A stretch of DNA of 64,000 nucleotides from assembly GCA_030374805.1 (NCBI GenBank), contig JARGSG010000258.1:62001-126000 (forward strand), written 5' to 3'. The stretch is from Gracilaria gracilis (taxonomy: Eukaryota > Rhodophyta > Florideophyceae > Gracilariales > Gracilariaceae). Shown here one piece after another: positions 10,876-22,060 of this stretch (positions are counted from its first letter, which is position 1; the number at the start of each line of letters is the position of its first letter). The translations under genes were made by a program, and so were the position numbers. Below the pieces are notes generated by a model that saw nothing but the letters and a program-made list of their open reading frames with translations, did no database searches and was not told where the DNA came from.

Positions 10876-11281
10876 GTCCCTAGATAGAAACGGATGAGGA
10901 GATCTTTAAAGAACTTGGTTATCCGGTGGTTTCAGACACGTTCTGAAACGTTGTGCTGAACGAGATTCTCGAAGGGCGAGCGCGTAACAAAGCAACAGCT
11001 ACAGTACGTGTAACGCCATCTGTGGCGCACGCCATTGGTCACCACTTCGTCATGGTACGTGACTTCGGTCCCATGTTTCTATCGTTACACGATTGAAGCG
11101 CAAGCACTCGCGATTCGCCCCACGTCTCTTTTTACCTTCAGCTGAGATGAAGATGAAAGTACCTCCTCAACATGTGAACGTTTCACGCTTCTTCCAGCGT
11201 GCGCATCTGAAGCACCTTGGGTTTACATTTATTCGCTGTTCATTCTTTGACTGTTTGCACCATCCTCTCATTCATGATCTA
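10876..11281. other. Intergenic, nothing recognised
   Basis: No domain-bearing frame, promoter or repeat was supported between repeat R3 and the convergent end of the secreted protein gene. Confidence 0.4.
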
Positions 11282-12232
11282 TTATGTTCTTAACCGAAGA
11301 CGTCTACAACCATGACAGCACGACAAACTCCGCTCTCTTCTTCGTAAACGAGAACAAGGGCGACAACAGTTTATCGGTCGCCCGGTACCTGGTGGCCCGC
11401 CAACTGAAGTGTCTGGCGTAGTTGTCGGGCTAATACTTGCACGAATTGGGTCAAATCCGGCCCCTGCACCAGAAGGAGCAACAAAAATGTTGCAGGTGAT
11501 GGGCGCTTGGTCACTTCCGATTTGTGCCCAGGGTATTGTAACATTATCCTGCATCGGAGTGACTGCGGTTTCTTGAATATTGAGGCGGTTTTGGTTTTCA
11601 TCATCACTGTACAGCCACAGAGTTTGGTCCAGGCTGCTTGGAAGTGTTTCACTGCATCGATATTCATCGTTCTCCGAAAAACAAACTTCGCCTTGGCATG
11701 CTATGACGATTCCCTGTTCTTCTGGGGTACTACTCGAAGTCGGAGAGTGTGACAAAAAGCCAGAACCACTTCCAGTACCTGCAACAGCAACTGCACCCCT
11801 AAAAGGGCCGGTGGAGGAAACACCGACCCTAGGAAAACGTGTCGGCGAGGGTGATGGAGAGAGTCCACTTGCAAATATCGCACCTGCAGCACCAGAAATA
11901 TCGACACCAATAACGATGATAAGTGCACAAGGAGAACATGTCGACGAGGGTGATGGAGAGAGTCCACTTGCAAATCCGCCACCTGCAGCACTAGAAATAC
12001 CGACACCAATAACGATAGCAAATGGACAAGGAGAATGTGTCGGCGAGAGTGATGGAAAGATTCCGCTTGCAAATCCCCCACCTGCAGCAGACTCAGGACC
12101 GGAGAAAGAACCCACAGCACCAAAACTTGTGCCAGCAAGTAAGGGCTTCAGTGAAATTGGAATGGCATTAGCAGTCCATACAGCGAGATGAAACGACCAA
12201 AAAGCGACCAAAAACCGTGCAATCATGTTCAT
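11282..12232 (-). CDS. Secreted protein of a CCxxC...CCxxC family, with internal repeats
   Basis: 316 residues starting MNMIARFLVAFWSFHLAVW, a clear signal peptide (cleavage near ANAIP). Residues about 45-140 are three 33-residue Gly/Ala/Ser/Pro repeats. A core follows with C-x4-C-x8-C (CQGEVC) and a fourth Cys in ITCNIF. A Pro/Thr linker then leads to the end, CCRPC-x11-CCHGC, set in an Arg-rich context. The core and the end motif match proteins at 51032-51754 and 52935-53451, so this is a local family with ten shared cysteines. I do not recognise it from any described family. Secreted, disulphide-bonded structural or surface proteins are the natural inference. A TATAAAAG box sits 125 bp upstream. 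Confidence 0.85.
   Translation of the reverse strand: MNMIARFLVAFWSFHLAVWTANAIPISLKPLLAGTSFGAVGSFSGPESAAGGGFASGIFPSLSPTHSPCPFAIVIGVGISSAAGGGFASGLSPSPSSTCSPCALIIVIGVDISGAAGAIFASGLSPSPSPTRFPRVGVSSTGPFRGAVAVAGTGSGSGFLSHSPTSSSTPEEQGIVIACQGEVCFSENDEYRCSETLPSSLDQTLWLYSDDENQNRLNIQETAVTPMQDNVTIPWAQIGSDQAPITCNIFVAPSGAGAGFDPIRASISPTTTPDTSVGGPPGTGRPINCCRPCSRLRRRERSLSCCHGCRRLRLRT
11832..12128 (-). repeat. Three 99-bp coding repeats
   Basis: Units begin near 11832, 11931 and 12030 and encode a 33-residue period containing AAGGGFASG and IVIGV. The third unit is the most altered. Confidence 0.9.
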
Positions 12233-12356
12233 TATGACGGGGATTCTGTGGTTTGGTCGATGGCTGTGGGTACTAGGTTGTCAAAGATCCCGCAAGCCTG
12301 GTAGTGAGGTACGAGTGAATGGGGGAAGCAATTATGCGCACGACATTTGGGACGCT

Positions 12357-12364
12357 CTTTTATA
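12357..12364 (-). promoter_or_regulatory. TATA box of the 11.3-12.2 kb gene
   Basis: TATAAAAG on the minus strand, 125 bp upstream of the ATG at 12232. Confidence 0.65.
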
Positions 12365-12671
12365 AAATAAGCTCACGTTGACGCCTGCGAATCCGAATCA
12401 TGAAATCAGACATGCTGAAATCAAGAGCGCTGGGGTTGTGGATTAAAGAAGGAAGAGCTGATAATTGCGCTTGATCAACCACTCACGTAAGCCGTAACAA
12501 TGCAAGCACAGCTAATCCGACGACTTGTTGCAATGCAAATGCAATCCTGCCCAGGGACTTCCTCTCAGCTAAACATCCCGGCAAATTCACTCCGCTGCAC
12601 TGCGGTGTTATCCAGTGAGACTCAGTCTCAGCTATGCAACAGTGAAACAGTAATCTCACTCTGTGTAACTT

Positions 12672-12682
12672 TACCAACGGTA
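12672..12682 (-). promoter_or_regulatory. TACCGTTGGTA motif
   Basis: One of eight exact copies of this 11-mer in the window. It lies 440 bp upstream of the secreted protein gene. The AACGG core resembles a MYB site. Confidence 0.4.
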
Positions 12683-12984
12683 ACCGCAAAAAACAAAGTG
12701 CAACTCGCAGCGAATTACGGGAATTTTTACACATCGCAAAGTTCAAGGTTAAAGACATATTTTTACTTCATTGCATTACATAATACACTTCAGAAAGGGA
12801 GTATCTGAAGGTCTTCCCCTTTTTGCACAAGTTTATGTGCATAGTTTGACATCTCAAAATTTGTACTAATTTTTGGAGCAACACCTACAACACTTTTAAA
12901 TTCCACAATTTGAAGAAAAGCCAAGGACACTTGCCTTTTTTTATGGTAATAATTATTGCCTTCTTACGTTAGGGTTCTTTGGTA

Positions 12985-13415
12985 CATCTTTATTTTTGGG
13001 AAGTGTAGGAGACACAGACCGGGAGAACCATAGGGTCTGCTACACCAAAGGCCACAGGCCATTGCGTTCAGTGAGACCCAGAATGTCCTCACTGCTCCTA
13101 CGTTATTGGGGACCCAGACGGTCTTTGCTGTTCCTTTAGGGGGAGGAGGGTGGCAAATTTCGAAGGAGATCGTTAGCGAGAGCGCTGTGGCGACCAGCAG
13201 TCGCGTAGAATCGGCGTAGGTGTTCGATGGTCGGCAACAGCCAAGCAATACAAGTTCTAAAGCGACTGCGCAGAAGGTACATACGTTGTGTGCCAGAACG
13301 GCGGCGGCTGACTGCCAAAGTCAGCTGCCGCACAGAATGACTTGGCAGTCAGCCGCCGAACAGAGAGCAACCACCCAGCCATCTACAGTGCGGAAGTAAA
13401 TCTTCTTCTGTTTTT
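12985..13415 (+). repeat. Repeat family R1, copy B with internal stem
   Basis: It aligns with 9893-10290 over its length. Unlike copy A it contains a perfect 16-bp inverted repeat, GGCGGCTGACTGCCAA (13303-13318) against 13342-13357, with a 23-base loop. Confidence 0.75.
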
Positions 13416-13556
13416 GGGCATTTAGGAAAATACATCGATTTCCCGTTGTTCCGAGTGCCTACCACTCGTCAGCAACAAGTACAAAACTTTTGCCATTGTG
13501 CACATGAATGTGACAACATTATCAACGTGATGATGAATTTGGTTGACATTGTTTGA

Positions 13557-14300
13557 GTTATGATGATAAAATACAGAGTTGAGAATTCCTCACGGGAAAA
13601 ACTGCATTAATGGCGGCATGGCTATCTCGTGTTTTCGCATGGGCCATGGGTTGCATCGGCCCCGGCCATTTTGCACACAAATATTGTTTTGCAATCGTTT
13701 CAACCTGGGAGCCAATCGTCTGGGGTCCGCTTCTGGCGTGGACAGTATTGAGGTGCGCCGGAGCCATAAGAAAACAGATCTTAACGGTCTTAGTTGACAT
13801 TCTCTAATGGTGTGGATGCTTTAGGTTCCGATTATTCTATCTCTGGGCCAGAGAAGATCGAGTTGTCAGAAGAAACCGTCGAATAATTGGAACGATTATA
13901 TCAAATGATTCGAGATCAGCTCAGCTCAATAGCTCGTTGCAATGAAGCTCGTTGTGTGATGGATTTCTTTGAAAAGCTCATAGAATGTACAAATAAAATA
14001 TAGGGTTGTTTTAATTTTTCAATGTTTCAAACATTAATCTAAATTCTGATTCTGTGAAGTACTCAAAAAAACCACATCAATAACGTGGGTCACGTTGTTA
14101 CTTGTTGCGCTTTCTGGCAATATGTCACGGTAGAGAGTTAGCTTGACAGGCCAAGACACCTCAATTTCGCCAGTCGTGTCAAACGCTCATCGCGGAGAAA
14201 TACAACGGTATCTACTATTCAAAACGAAGCAACCGAGCCAACGGCGCTCGTCGAAGAGAATGAATACCATTCGCACCCCCGGCCGCATTGTCTCCCACTC
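13557..14300 (+). repeat. Repeat family R2, copy 1
   Basis: It matches 19590-20420 closely: GGATGCTTTAGGTTCCGATT, AGAAGATCGAGTTGTCAGAA and TGTTTTAATTTTTCAATG are shared exactly. The tail (GAAGCAACCGAGCCAACGG) also recurs near 58040. A short open frame beginning in this repeat is shared in part by both copies, but no domain is recognised. Confidence 0.85.
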
Positions 14301-15167
14301 ACCAATCCCTGTGGACACCTGGAGAACCTGCGTTCTCCGGTGGGCAACCCATCAACCCCTCCCCCCCCGGAAAGGTTACGTTCGCCCGGGGAACTGTAAT
14401 ACTGTAAATCCACCCGTTTGTCGACAGTTGATGGGTGTTGAATAATATCCATCTTCTTCATCGTGCTACCCGCAGTGTAGAAGTACTTTTGAGACCATCT
14501 ACCAGGAATGAGATGAAAGCCATTCAACACATTACAATGATTGATACGTTAACACTTCTAGAAGTCGCTTTTCTTCAACCTAGTCAAGTATATGCTTTGT
14601 TCTGTTCATTTGTTGCGCCCTATCCTATGGGTCAAACTTGTAGATGATCAACCCATGGACTTTTCTTATTCTTCGATTGTCCCTAACCGTGGTGCAGCCA
14701 CTCTTCAGGAAGCTCTCATCTGCCGATGCTCAGTAACGAAGCTTTTCGGTGTACGATGATCACAGTGATGCCAGTGCTCATCACTTGCTCAACTCGTTTA
14801 CACAGATTGCTCTGAAATTCAGAGTCTGAACTGAAGAAACATTCACATCGTATTTCGACGATTCGATGAACTGACCCGAAGGGCAAACAAATACACTATA
14901 GAGCAACACACATCTTAAGAAATCAAAGGGTCAGCACGGTCTTCAACCTCCAGTATCATTTCCCGGCGCATGATGCCGGAACCATGGCCCTACAACAGAA
15001 AAATGCCTTTCTGAACTTGACCAACATCAAACCTATGCAAATTTGAGATTGGGTTTGCCTGAAATCGAAACTCGTATGTGGCTCAGAGCCAAAACGATTT
15101 CGAGAAAGAGAAACGAGCGAGCATGCCGTGAACACGTGTTCTGCCTGTCAAAGAGGGAACGCTCACC
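14301..15167. other. Intergenic, nothing recognised
   Basis: Only a C8 run and short frames without domains are seen. Confidence 0.4.
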
Positions 15168-15970
15168 TCATCTCATTTTCATACAGTCTTGCCAGATAAC
15201 GCGGGAAGAACACCGAGGGCGAACTGAAACAAATGTTGCTGTTGCGCCCTTGTTTGATGTCCCAATAGAGTGTTGGCTAATGCCTAAATTTGTAGTGGAA
15301 TTGTTGCGTTGCTGAAACGAATATGTAGCACAAGATGTAGAACTGAAGTAATCCCTACGGCACTGCAGCATGTGGTTCACGTCATTGACAGTGTTTTTTT
15401 GGAATACAACGACGTGTGACAAAGACCAAGCTCTGGCACATCTCTCTGTTCCCGTGTTACAGAGGCAAAAACTAGTGTAGCAGCAAGTGTCTTTACCGAT
15501 AGCAATGATTTTTTCATTGCCGTCCCAAGGGCAGAACAAATCGCGGAAGTAGAAAAAAGGTGCGTTAAGAAAGAACTCGGGCCAATCTGTACTGCGGAAG
15601 GCATTTGTCAGCTCTTCGGATGTTCGAATATAGTTTTGCAACGTTGATAGAGCGTCATCGTAGGTAAGGATTACAGTATGATTTTTAGCGAAGAAGGATC
15701 TGAATCAATATATTTGGTGCATAATGAGATGAGCCTGTCTGAGCGTCTTTTAGTGACAAAAGTCCAACGGTGGTAACATCCACACCTTGCGATACTCAAG
15801 AGATTCCCGACAGAGCAAAACCCAAACAAACGTCCCGTTTGCTTTTCGGGGCTGAAGTCCCGCTTGGCTTCTTCGTTTGAGTGTAGAACAGGTGTTGCAG
15901 AGACGAGGTTGAAGGCGAGAATAACGGTGGCTGCCAAAGTGCACATTGAAAATAGTTTGGAAAAGGTCAT
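15168..15970 (-). pseudogene. Secreted Cys-rich protein gene with one frameshift
   Basis: Starting at the ATG at 15970 (MTFSKLFSMCTLAATVILAF) there is a signal peptide ending near VSATP, then a mature region with CSVGN and RCGCYHRW. That frame stops at 15671. A second frame, open from about 15705 to 15168, continues with natural-looking sequence (TVILTYDDALSTLQNYIRT, DTCCYTSFCLCNTG). A single-base shift between about 15684 and 15710, near CCTTCTTCG, would join them. The combined length is about 265 residues. No family is recognised. It may be a real gene with an assembly error or a recent pseudogene. A TATA box 104 bp upstream favours a promoter that was recently active. Confidence 0.55.
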
Positions 15971-16073
15971 TTTGCGGGATGTGGTCTTCAACTTCTGGCT
16001 GTGTTGAGTTAGATGATGAATGTTGGTTTGATGAAGATGGTGAGGAGCTGTAGTTGGGATTTCCTAGTCCGGG

Positions 16074-16081
16074 TATTTATA
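16074..16081 (-). promoter_or_regulatory. TATA box of the 15.2-16.0 kb gene
   Basis: TATAAATA on the minus strand, 104 bp upstream of the ATG at 15970. Confidence 0.6.
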
Positions 16082-16089
16082 ATGACTGT

Positions 16090-18339
16090 AACGGGATTCC
16101 TTTTCCGTATGTATGTGAACACCTATGGGATTGTGAACAACAATTTGTCGACTGAAACAAAGTCATCTGTACGACCTACACAGGCAGGGAGTGCTTGGAA
16201 GAGCTCCCCAGTTAGAGATTGTCGTCTCGTTTACCGACGCCATGGAAGAAGCTGTAGAACCATAATAGCTGTGCCTATACAGGTGTACATCTATACTAGC
16301 TTCATGCGAGGATCATCTATAATGATGATGGTAAAGTAGTAGCTGTAAACAAGGACAGCCGCTTCCCTTCTGGTTTCTCCGGAGAGAATTAGACAGCGGA
16401 ATCAGTGCGATTGGCTGAAGCCGCCAACAATTGCTTCATTGCGAGAGAAGCTCGTTGAGAAGACAACCAAGCAGTGCATCATGAAACCACGGTATGATCC
16501 CGTGGTTGAGAGAGACGCTCCACGCAGAAGGTTCTCCTTCACCCCTTCATACGAGTTGTGGGCCCGAAAGAAGTATCAACGGTACATACCAACTTACCAG
16601 AACCAAGCAGAGCAGTGAGAGAAGTAAGACAAGTCGTAATGGTGAGCCTTGTGGGTATCTTGTTGGTGATTAACAATCGTGTTCTTCTGACTTGAAACTA
16701 CTGATAGAAGAAACCCAAGTGTAGGCATTCAGAACGGAAGAAACTATCTCGATCCGCTACGTGAACTGGAAAAATAGTTTGCATTGAACATATTTGTCCA
16801 CGAAAACTTTGACAAACCCTCCGCAGTTTGCCGTTGCCACGGACGTGAAATAACAGGGCCTACCTCCTCACCGTCCTAGATCTCAATGGTAAGATTTGAT
16901 TAAAAATTACTGACGATGTTCCTCTGCACTTTATTCCTTTGATCAGTGACAATGGAACACAGATGCGGCCCGTATGTCGTCATGGCGGCATGTACATCCG
17001 ATTTCGTCGCATGTTATAGTGCACGAAGTTCGCCAGCTTGCTGCACTTAGCTGCTAAGCGTTTGGCGCGTTAGCTGGCATTGGCATGAATTAAGTTTTTT
17101 CGATACTTAAAAGTTACATGCAATAACCTCGGAGATGAGTAGATTACAACATGCGATGAAATCAAACATAGAAACAGCCAAGACGATATAAAGTATGAAT
17201 CTAAGTTCCAGAGTCACTGATAAAAGCGAGAATGCGCAGATTAGAAAATGTTAAAGATGGAGGCGATGACAGAGATAGAAGAGTGACGATATTGACCGAA
17301 GGCCAACCGAGGGAATAATGGGATGGAACGAAGCTTAGCGATGAAAAAAGGGCGCAAAACGTGCCGATGATTTAAGAATCATGACGTGATCCTAGAAAGC
17401 AAAGTTTTGAGGTGTTTAAATGAAGTGGCATCTGGAGCTGATGAGACAGCGAAAAGTGGGTGTTAATGGAATATAACGACGTGTAGGAAAGGTGAGAAAA
17501 AACAAAGCTTGAGGATAGTTAGAGAGAGGAAAAGATGAATATGATGCCTTTTATAGGCCTTTGGTATTGGTTGCATCACTTCCGGTGTTACTGTCTGCGT
17601 TGTATTCGAGTCGTGCTGCGGACTGTACTTAGTAGACTGTTGCGTATAAAATTCGGATCAGGCAGTAGATTCCCTGATCATCTTCTTCGTTGCATAATAC
17701 AGAAACGCACTCGATTGAGATCGAACTCGTTTAACGTGGATTTGGGTAAGGATTAGGTGGAATTGTTGGCCGATGGCTAATTTTTATTGCCGTCATATGT
17801 CCAGAATACACTCTCATGCTACTCTGAAGCCGACGGCTGTGACGCAAGTTTTCTTATGGATCGCTGAGTATCAACCACAAAGCTCTTTGGCAATACCCGA
17901 GAGCTCCCAACGAATGGGGGCCTACGTACAAATTCGATCAATGAATAAAAGGAATACAGCACCGTTGCACACTCACAGAATGTAAACAAAGGCGCGTAGA
18001 ACTTTTATTACAGGTTTCCACTGTCTTGCTGAAGCAAACAGCCTTGACAGAAGTGTGTCGACTATCCTCGGAGTTTGTTTCACAATCTTGATCGTCACAC
18101 TGGAGCGAGAGCGAGCGGGGGAAAGTGGACATTAGATAAATCGATAAGTTATGACCTGCGCGATGGGATACCGTGTCGTGCGAGTTATATGTAGTTTTTG
18201 ATTAGCTTCGTATGTCAGAATTGTTCAGAAAGCTGGTGTGGGAGGGTGCATTTGAATTCGTATTCGTATAAAGAAGGGAACTGGTGAAGTAACAGACATT
18301 GGGGAAGCAGGAGGGGGGTTGGGCAGCTTTTCACTTCGG
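16090..18339. other. Intergenic stretch with one dispersed repeat
   Basis: It contains the partner (16690-16870) of the 3940-4150 repeat. Short frames at 17535-17985 show no domain. No gene is supported. Confidence 0.45.
16690..16870 (+). repeat. Dispersed repeat, copy 2 (partner at 3940-4150)
   Basis: It shares GAAGAAACTATCTCGA and TTTGTCCACGAA blocks with the first copy at matching spacing. Confidence 0.65.
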
Positions 18340-18560
18340 TAAACGTGATGTGGGTGACGAAAGTAGCGCTAATTCAACCAACAGAAATACAACAATCAAA
18401 TGCAAAGACGGAGACTAAGCGTTGTTCAAAACAAACAAAAACGTTTAAATACACAAGTAGAACAGTATCTAACATTTGCCGAGGTGGTATCTCCTTGGGC
18501 AACACATATTTGTAACTGAAGACCGGATTCGCATATCGTAGTTACCTCAAAAGTCTTAAG
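18340..18560 (+). repeat. Dispersed repeat R3, copy 2 (partner at 10655-10875)
   Basis: Similar over about 190 bp to 10655-10875, with long identical blocks around AAATACACAAGTAGAACAGT. Confidence 0.8.
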
Positions 18561-18761
18561 TGTTATATATCCCTCTCCCACAGTGCTCTCTAACCATTTC
18601 AAATGACAACCGAGCCAGATGGGGTCATTTCCACAGTAAACATCCTCCCATACACATATGTGGTGTATATCTATCTCTAAGGAATTGAAGAAGGGCACAG
18701 CAAAATGGCCTCGGAGGTACTATAGGTGGTTAGGTCTTCAGCTCAAAGTGAAGAAGCATTG

Positions 18762-18974
18762 TCAGTGCCTCCTCTCCAGATGAGCAACTGTTGTTTCTAT
18801 TGTAAGAAACCTTTTCTTGCACGCGTCTACAAGGCAAACGAAAACGATAACGTGTTTCTTTTTGGGTTTCACCACGACTACGCCGTGAGAAATCCCAAGA
18901 TGCCTTTTTTCTTCTCTGCGTGTGCAGAGATTTATGCCGCAGAGCTTGCAAACATATCTATTCTTCGAACACAT
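18762..18974 (-). CDS. Possible small two-finger C2H2 protein or fragment
   Basis: The 70-residue minus-strand frame contains two finger-like units. The first is YVCKLC, then twelve residues, then H-x4-H (HLGISH). The second is C-x4-C (CLVDAC), then twelve residues, then H-x4-H (HLERRH), immediately before the stop. The pattern is unlikely by chance, but no start context, promoter or further fingers are seen and the frame is short. It may be a remnant of a larger zinc-finger gene or of a mobile element. If real, the product would bind nucleic acid. Confidence 0.35.
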   Translation of the reverse strand: MCSKNRYVCKLCGINLCTRREEKRHLGISHGVVVVKPKKKHVIVFVCLVDACKKRFLTIETTVAHLERRH

Positions 18975-19589
18975 CGTTTGTCTTTTAGGAGTTATGATGA
19001 TAAAATACTTGGGATCTCCTCACGGGGAGAACTGCATTTCACTGGAGAAGTTTATTTATATGGTTTGAAATCACATGGGTCTCAGGATAAGATTGAGTTC
19101 CTAGAGGGAAGAAATCTTTTATGAAAACAAGAACTCCTCTGGCTCATCTACTGGTGTCGATGACGAATCCTAACTTCCAAAATGATTCTACCTTTGTATG
19201 ACTATCAAATTGTAACAAATCACTCCACGCCAGTCTGCAAACGCAAGATCAAAGGGGCTTTCATGTGTCTTACACGACAATTGGAGTTATGAGTATCCTG
19301 ATTCAAGAATGGAGTCATTTTTGTGGTTGAAAGCTCGATATCAGTAGATACGAATGAGGGATTTTCAAGGCCGTTGCTTTTGTGCTCAGTTTTGGAACTT
19401 GCCAAGCACTCATTTGACGCCCGACTTGGTCGTCATTTAGAAGCCATTGGCCATAATTACGCCTGTAATCCAGTGACCATACATAGATCTGGACAGCTAT
19501 GAGGTTAATTGAGCGTAAGAAGAAACTCAAGAGCTGTGGAGCTTTCATGATTTGAAATGGTGGTCTTCTTAGCTAATTTGTATGCTGAG

Positions 19590-20420
19590 ATAATGGCTCC
19601 GCTTTCAATGGGGGCATGACTATCCCGTATATTGGCATCGCCCACAGGTTGGATCCGTCCGGGCCATTTTGCACATATTTTGCAATCGTTTTCGCCTGAT
19701 AGTCAAGCATCTGCGATGCGCGGCTGACGTAAACAGTATTGAGGTGGGCCTGAGCCACGAGGAAAAAGACCTAGACTGTGTTAGTTGACAGTCTCTGATG
19801 ATGTGGATGCTTTAGGTTCCGATTATTCTATCTATGGGCCAGAGAAGATCGAGTTGTCAGAAGAAACCGTCGAATAATTGGAACAGGATTATATCAAATG
19901 ATTCGAGATCAAAGAGCTCGGCTTAGCTCAATAGCACGTTGCAATGAAGCTCGTTGTGTTGGATGGATTTCTTTGAAACCCTCATAGAATGTACAAATAA
20001 AATATAGGTTTGTTTTAATTTTTCAATGTTTCAAACATTAATCTAAATTCTGATTCTGTGAAGTACTCAAAAAAATCACATCAATAACGTGGGTCACGTT
20101 GTTACTTGTTGCGCTTTCTGGCAATAAGTCACGTTAGGTAGATAGCGTGACCGCCCAAGACACCTCAATTTCGTCAGTCATGTCAAACGCTCATGGCATA
20201 TAGGTACAACGGTATCTACTATTCGAAATGAAGCAACCGAGCCAACGGGCCCATCGAAGAGAATGAAGAAGCTACAGCCCCGCGGGTGCACCGTCTCCCG
20301 TTCTCGTCCTTCTGATGTCTTGGCGCTCGATCTCCAGTCTGAGCGACGTGTCTGAGCGGCGTGTCGCGACTGGCGACTCGCGAGGCAATTGCGATCCTGG
20401 GGCGTTCCTCTTCCAGCGCG
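19590..20420 (+). repeat. Repeat family R2, copy 2
   Basis: Near-identical to 13557-14300 over most of its length. Its GC-rich tail (20213-20420) aligns with 58030-58250, ending in CGTCCTTCTGAT. A further shared block, ACGCATTTGCGTCATTGC / ACACATTTGCGTCATTGC, lies at about 20575 and 58347. Confidence 0.85.
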
Positions 20421-20927
20421 CACACGGCGTACAACGTGACAGTTTTCTGCTCTTCATAATTATATGAAACTGTTGATCCGGTCAAAGCTTTTCTTGACAA
20501 CTGGAGCGCCAAACTCAGTTTGGATACTCGGCTTTTCAACGGCTGATATCACAATGTGTTCCCGCTCTCCCCATACACGCATTTGCGTCATTGCAAGAAG
20601 TGTTGCATGGATAGTCGTGACTGACGTCGTCAAGCATTGCTCATGTGCTTTGATTTTCGCTGTTTGCAACATCAAGGAATAAGGACTGCGTAGATGAAAG
20701 AAACAGCGAGACTTTATTTCTCAGAAGTGTCTAAACTATTCTTGCCTCAAAACGCATCCAAAGACCACGGCATGAGCTCGTTCAATGGAAAATAAAGATG
20801 GCTTTCAATAGAGGCTTTCATAGTTTTCGCACCACTCTCATGACTTTGGATTGCTCACATATTCAAAAACTTCGACTTGAAAATGCGACAGTAGAGAAAC
20901 AGTGGTGCGAAAGATAACGATCGCCGC

Positions 20928-21236
20928 TTAACAGCAGCACATCCTCTGGCCCCCGATGCAGTGCTTAGTCATTACAAAGCAAGGAGACCCGTATGTCGTG
21001 CATTGACTTTCCGCACTTGAAGCAGACATACAATGGCAAGGGCAAGTTCCTGCTGGCGGTGATCCTCCTCCTCCTCCACCCAACGGAGGACCAAGGCCGG
21101 CCGGATCGTAAGCACTTATAATCTGACGAATAGCGCTATCTGCTTCAAACCCAACTTCAGAATCCATTGGAAGCGCAGATAAACTCTTCGTGAGAGCAAT
21201 GGCGACGAGGAAAAGAGCCCAAATGCACTTGAACAT
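20928..21236 (-). CDS. Secreted 102-residue Cys-rich protein ending in CCC
   Basis: The ATG at 21236 opens a signal peptide (MFKCIWALFLVAIALTKSLS, cleavage near LSALP). A short acidic stretch, a Gly6 run and Pro-rich spacer follow, then about 40 residues with nine cysteines: CPCHC, a single Cys at QC, PC and HC, and a terminal CCC. There is no similarity to the CCxxC family in spacing. The small size, signal peptide and dense cysteines suggest a disulphide-rich extracellular peptide. Its role is unknown and no family is recognised. A TATAAAAG box 118 bp upstream supports transcription from this start. Confidence 0.7.
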   Translation of the reverse strand: MFKCIWALFLVAIALTKSLSALPMDSEVGFEADSAIRQIISAYDPAGLGPPLGGGGGGSPPAGTCPCHCMSASSAESQCTTYGSPCFVMTKHCIGGQRMCCC

Positions 21237-21353
21237 AATTGATGAAAGAAAACAGAAGGTTGACGAGAAACGGAGGATTCAAAACTGAACTTGAAGCAGA
21301 ACGATGAACTGCAAGTGTAGAAGACGAGGAGTGGCTCAAGTGCTGCTCTTCCC

Positions 21354-21361
21354 CTTTTATA
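21354..21361 (-). promoter_or_regulatory. TATA box of the 20.9-21.2 kb gene
   Basis: TATAAAAG on the minus strand, about 118 bp upstream of the ATG at 21236. Confidence 0.7.
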
Positions 21362-21814
21362 CTGGTGGGAGAACTTGAGATCCTGTTGGTGGGGAATATA
21401 CAAAACCTCAAATACATTTGTCTTTGAGGGTTTGTACAAAGAAAACTCCATCGGAGCGTACTAACGATGGCACCACATTTCTGTGAACATAGAAGGTTAC
21501 AGGTATGGGATTAATACCATGTAATGCAGGGGCATATATCATATGGATCCAATCACCACAAAGATTTAAACTTACGTGGCTGACTTGCAGTGAATTCGAA
21601 TGTGTCGCAGCGATTTTATGTAGCCATGCTGCTAGAATGACTTGAAGGGCCAAGCTTTTCACATACCCGTTGGATTTATAATACTGACTGTTGTTGCCAG
21701 CATCGAGAGGCCTTGCCGTTAACCAAATATAGATCCAAATTCTTCACTCTCTGCAAACGTGCATCTCAAGGGGACAATACGGTGCCAGAGCTGGGGTAGA
21801 AGTACTTTAACGTA

Positions 21815-22060
21815 GTATGCACCAGAATATGAAAGAGAGAGTCTTAGCGTTACTTGTAATTCGTGCATACAAGTTACGTGTGCGATGCCCCTCCTCCATC
21901 TCCAGAAAGGTCAACAAATTTACAAGGCTTTTACTTGAAGGTAAGGATTATATCCAATACGGCACCGTTGAACATCGAACCCCCTATAGATTAACTTCGA
22001 ACCACTAGAAAATTATATATATGCATGACCTAAAAAGAACGCAATGAAATGCTCGTTAAG
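21815..22060 (+). repeat. Repeat family R5, copy 1 (partner at 58530-59030)
   Basis: The copies share GTGCGATGCCCCTCCTCCA, GGATTATATCC, ATGCATGACC and a common order of blocks. The partner contains an extra hairpin arm. Confidence 0.7.

Noticed and set aside
11580-12191. 203-residue plus frame opposite the 11.3-kb secreted gene
   Set aside because: It lacks a signal peptide, and the minus frame matches two paralogs by cysteine pattern.
18726-19124. 132-residue plus frame overlapping the C2H2 frame
   Set aside because: No domain is seen, and part of it lies in a dispersed repeat.
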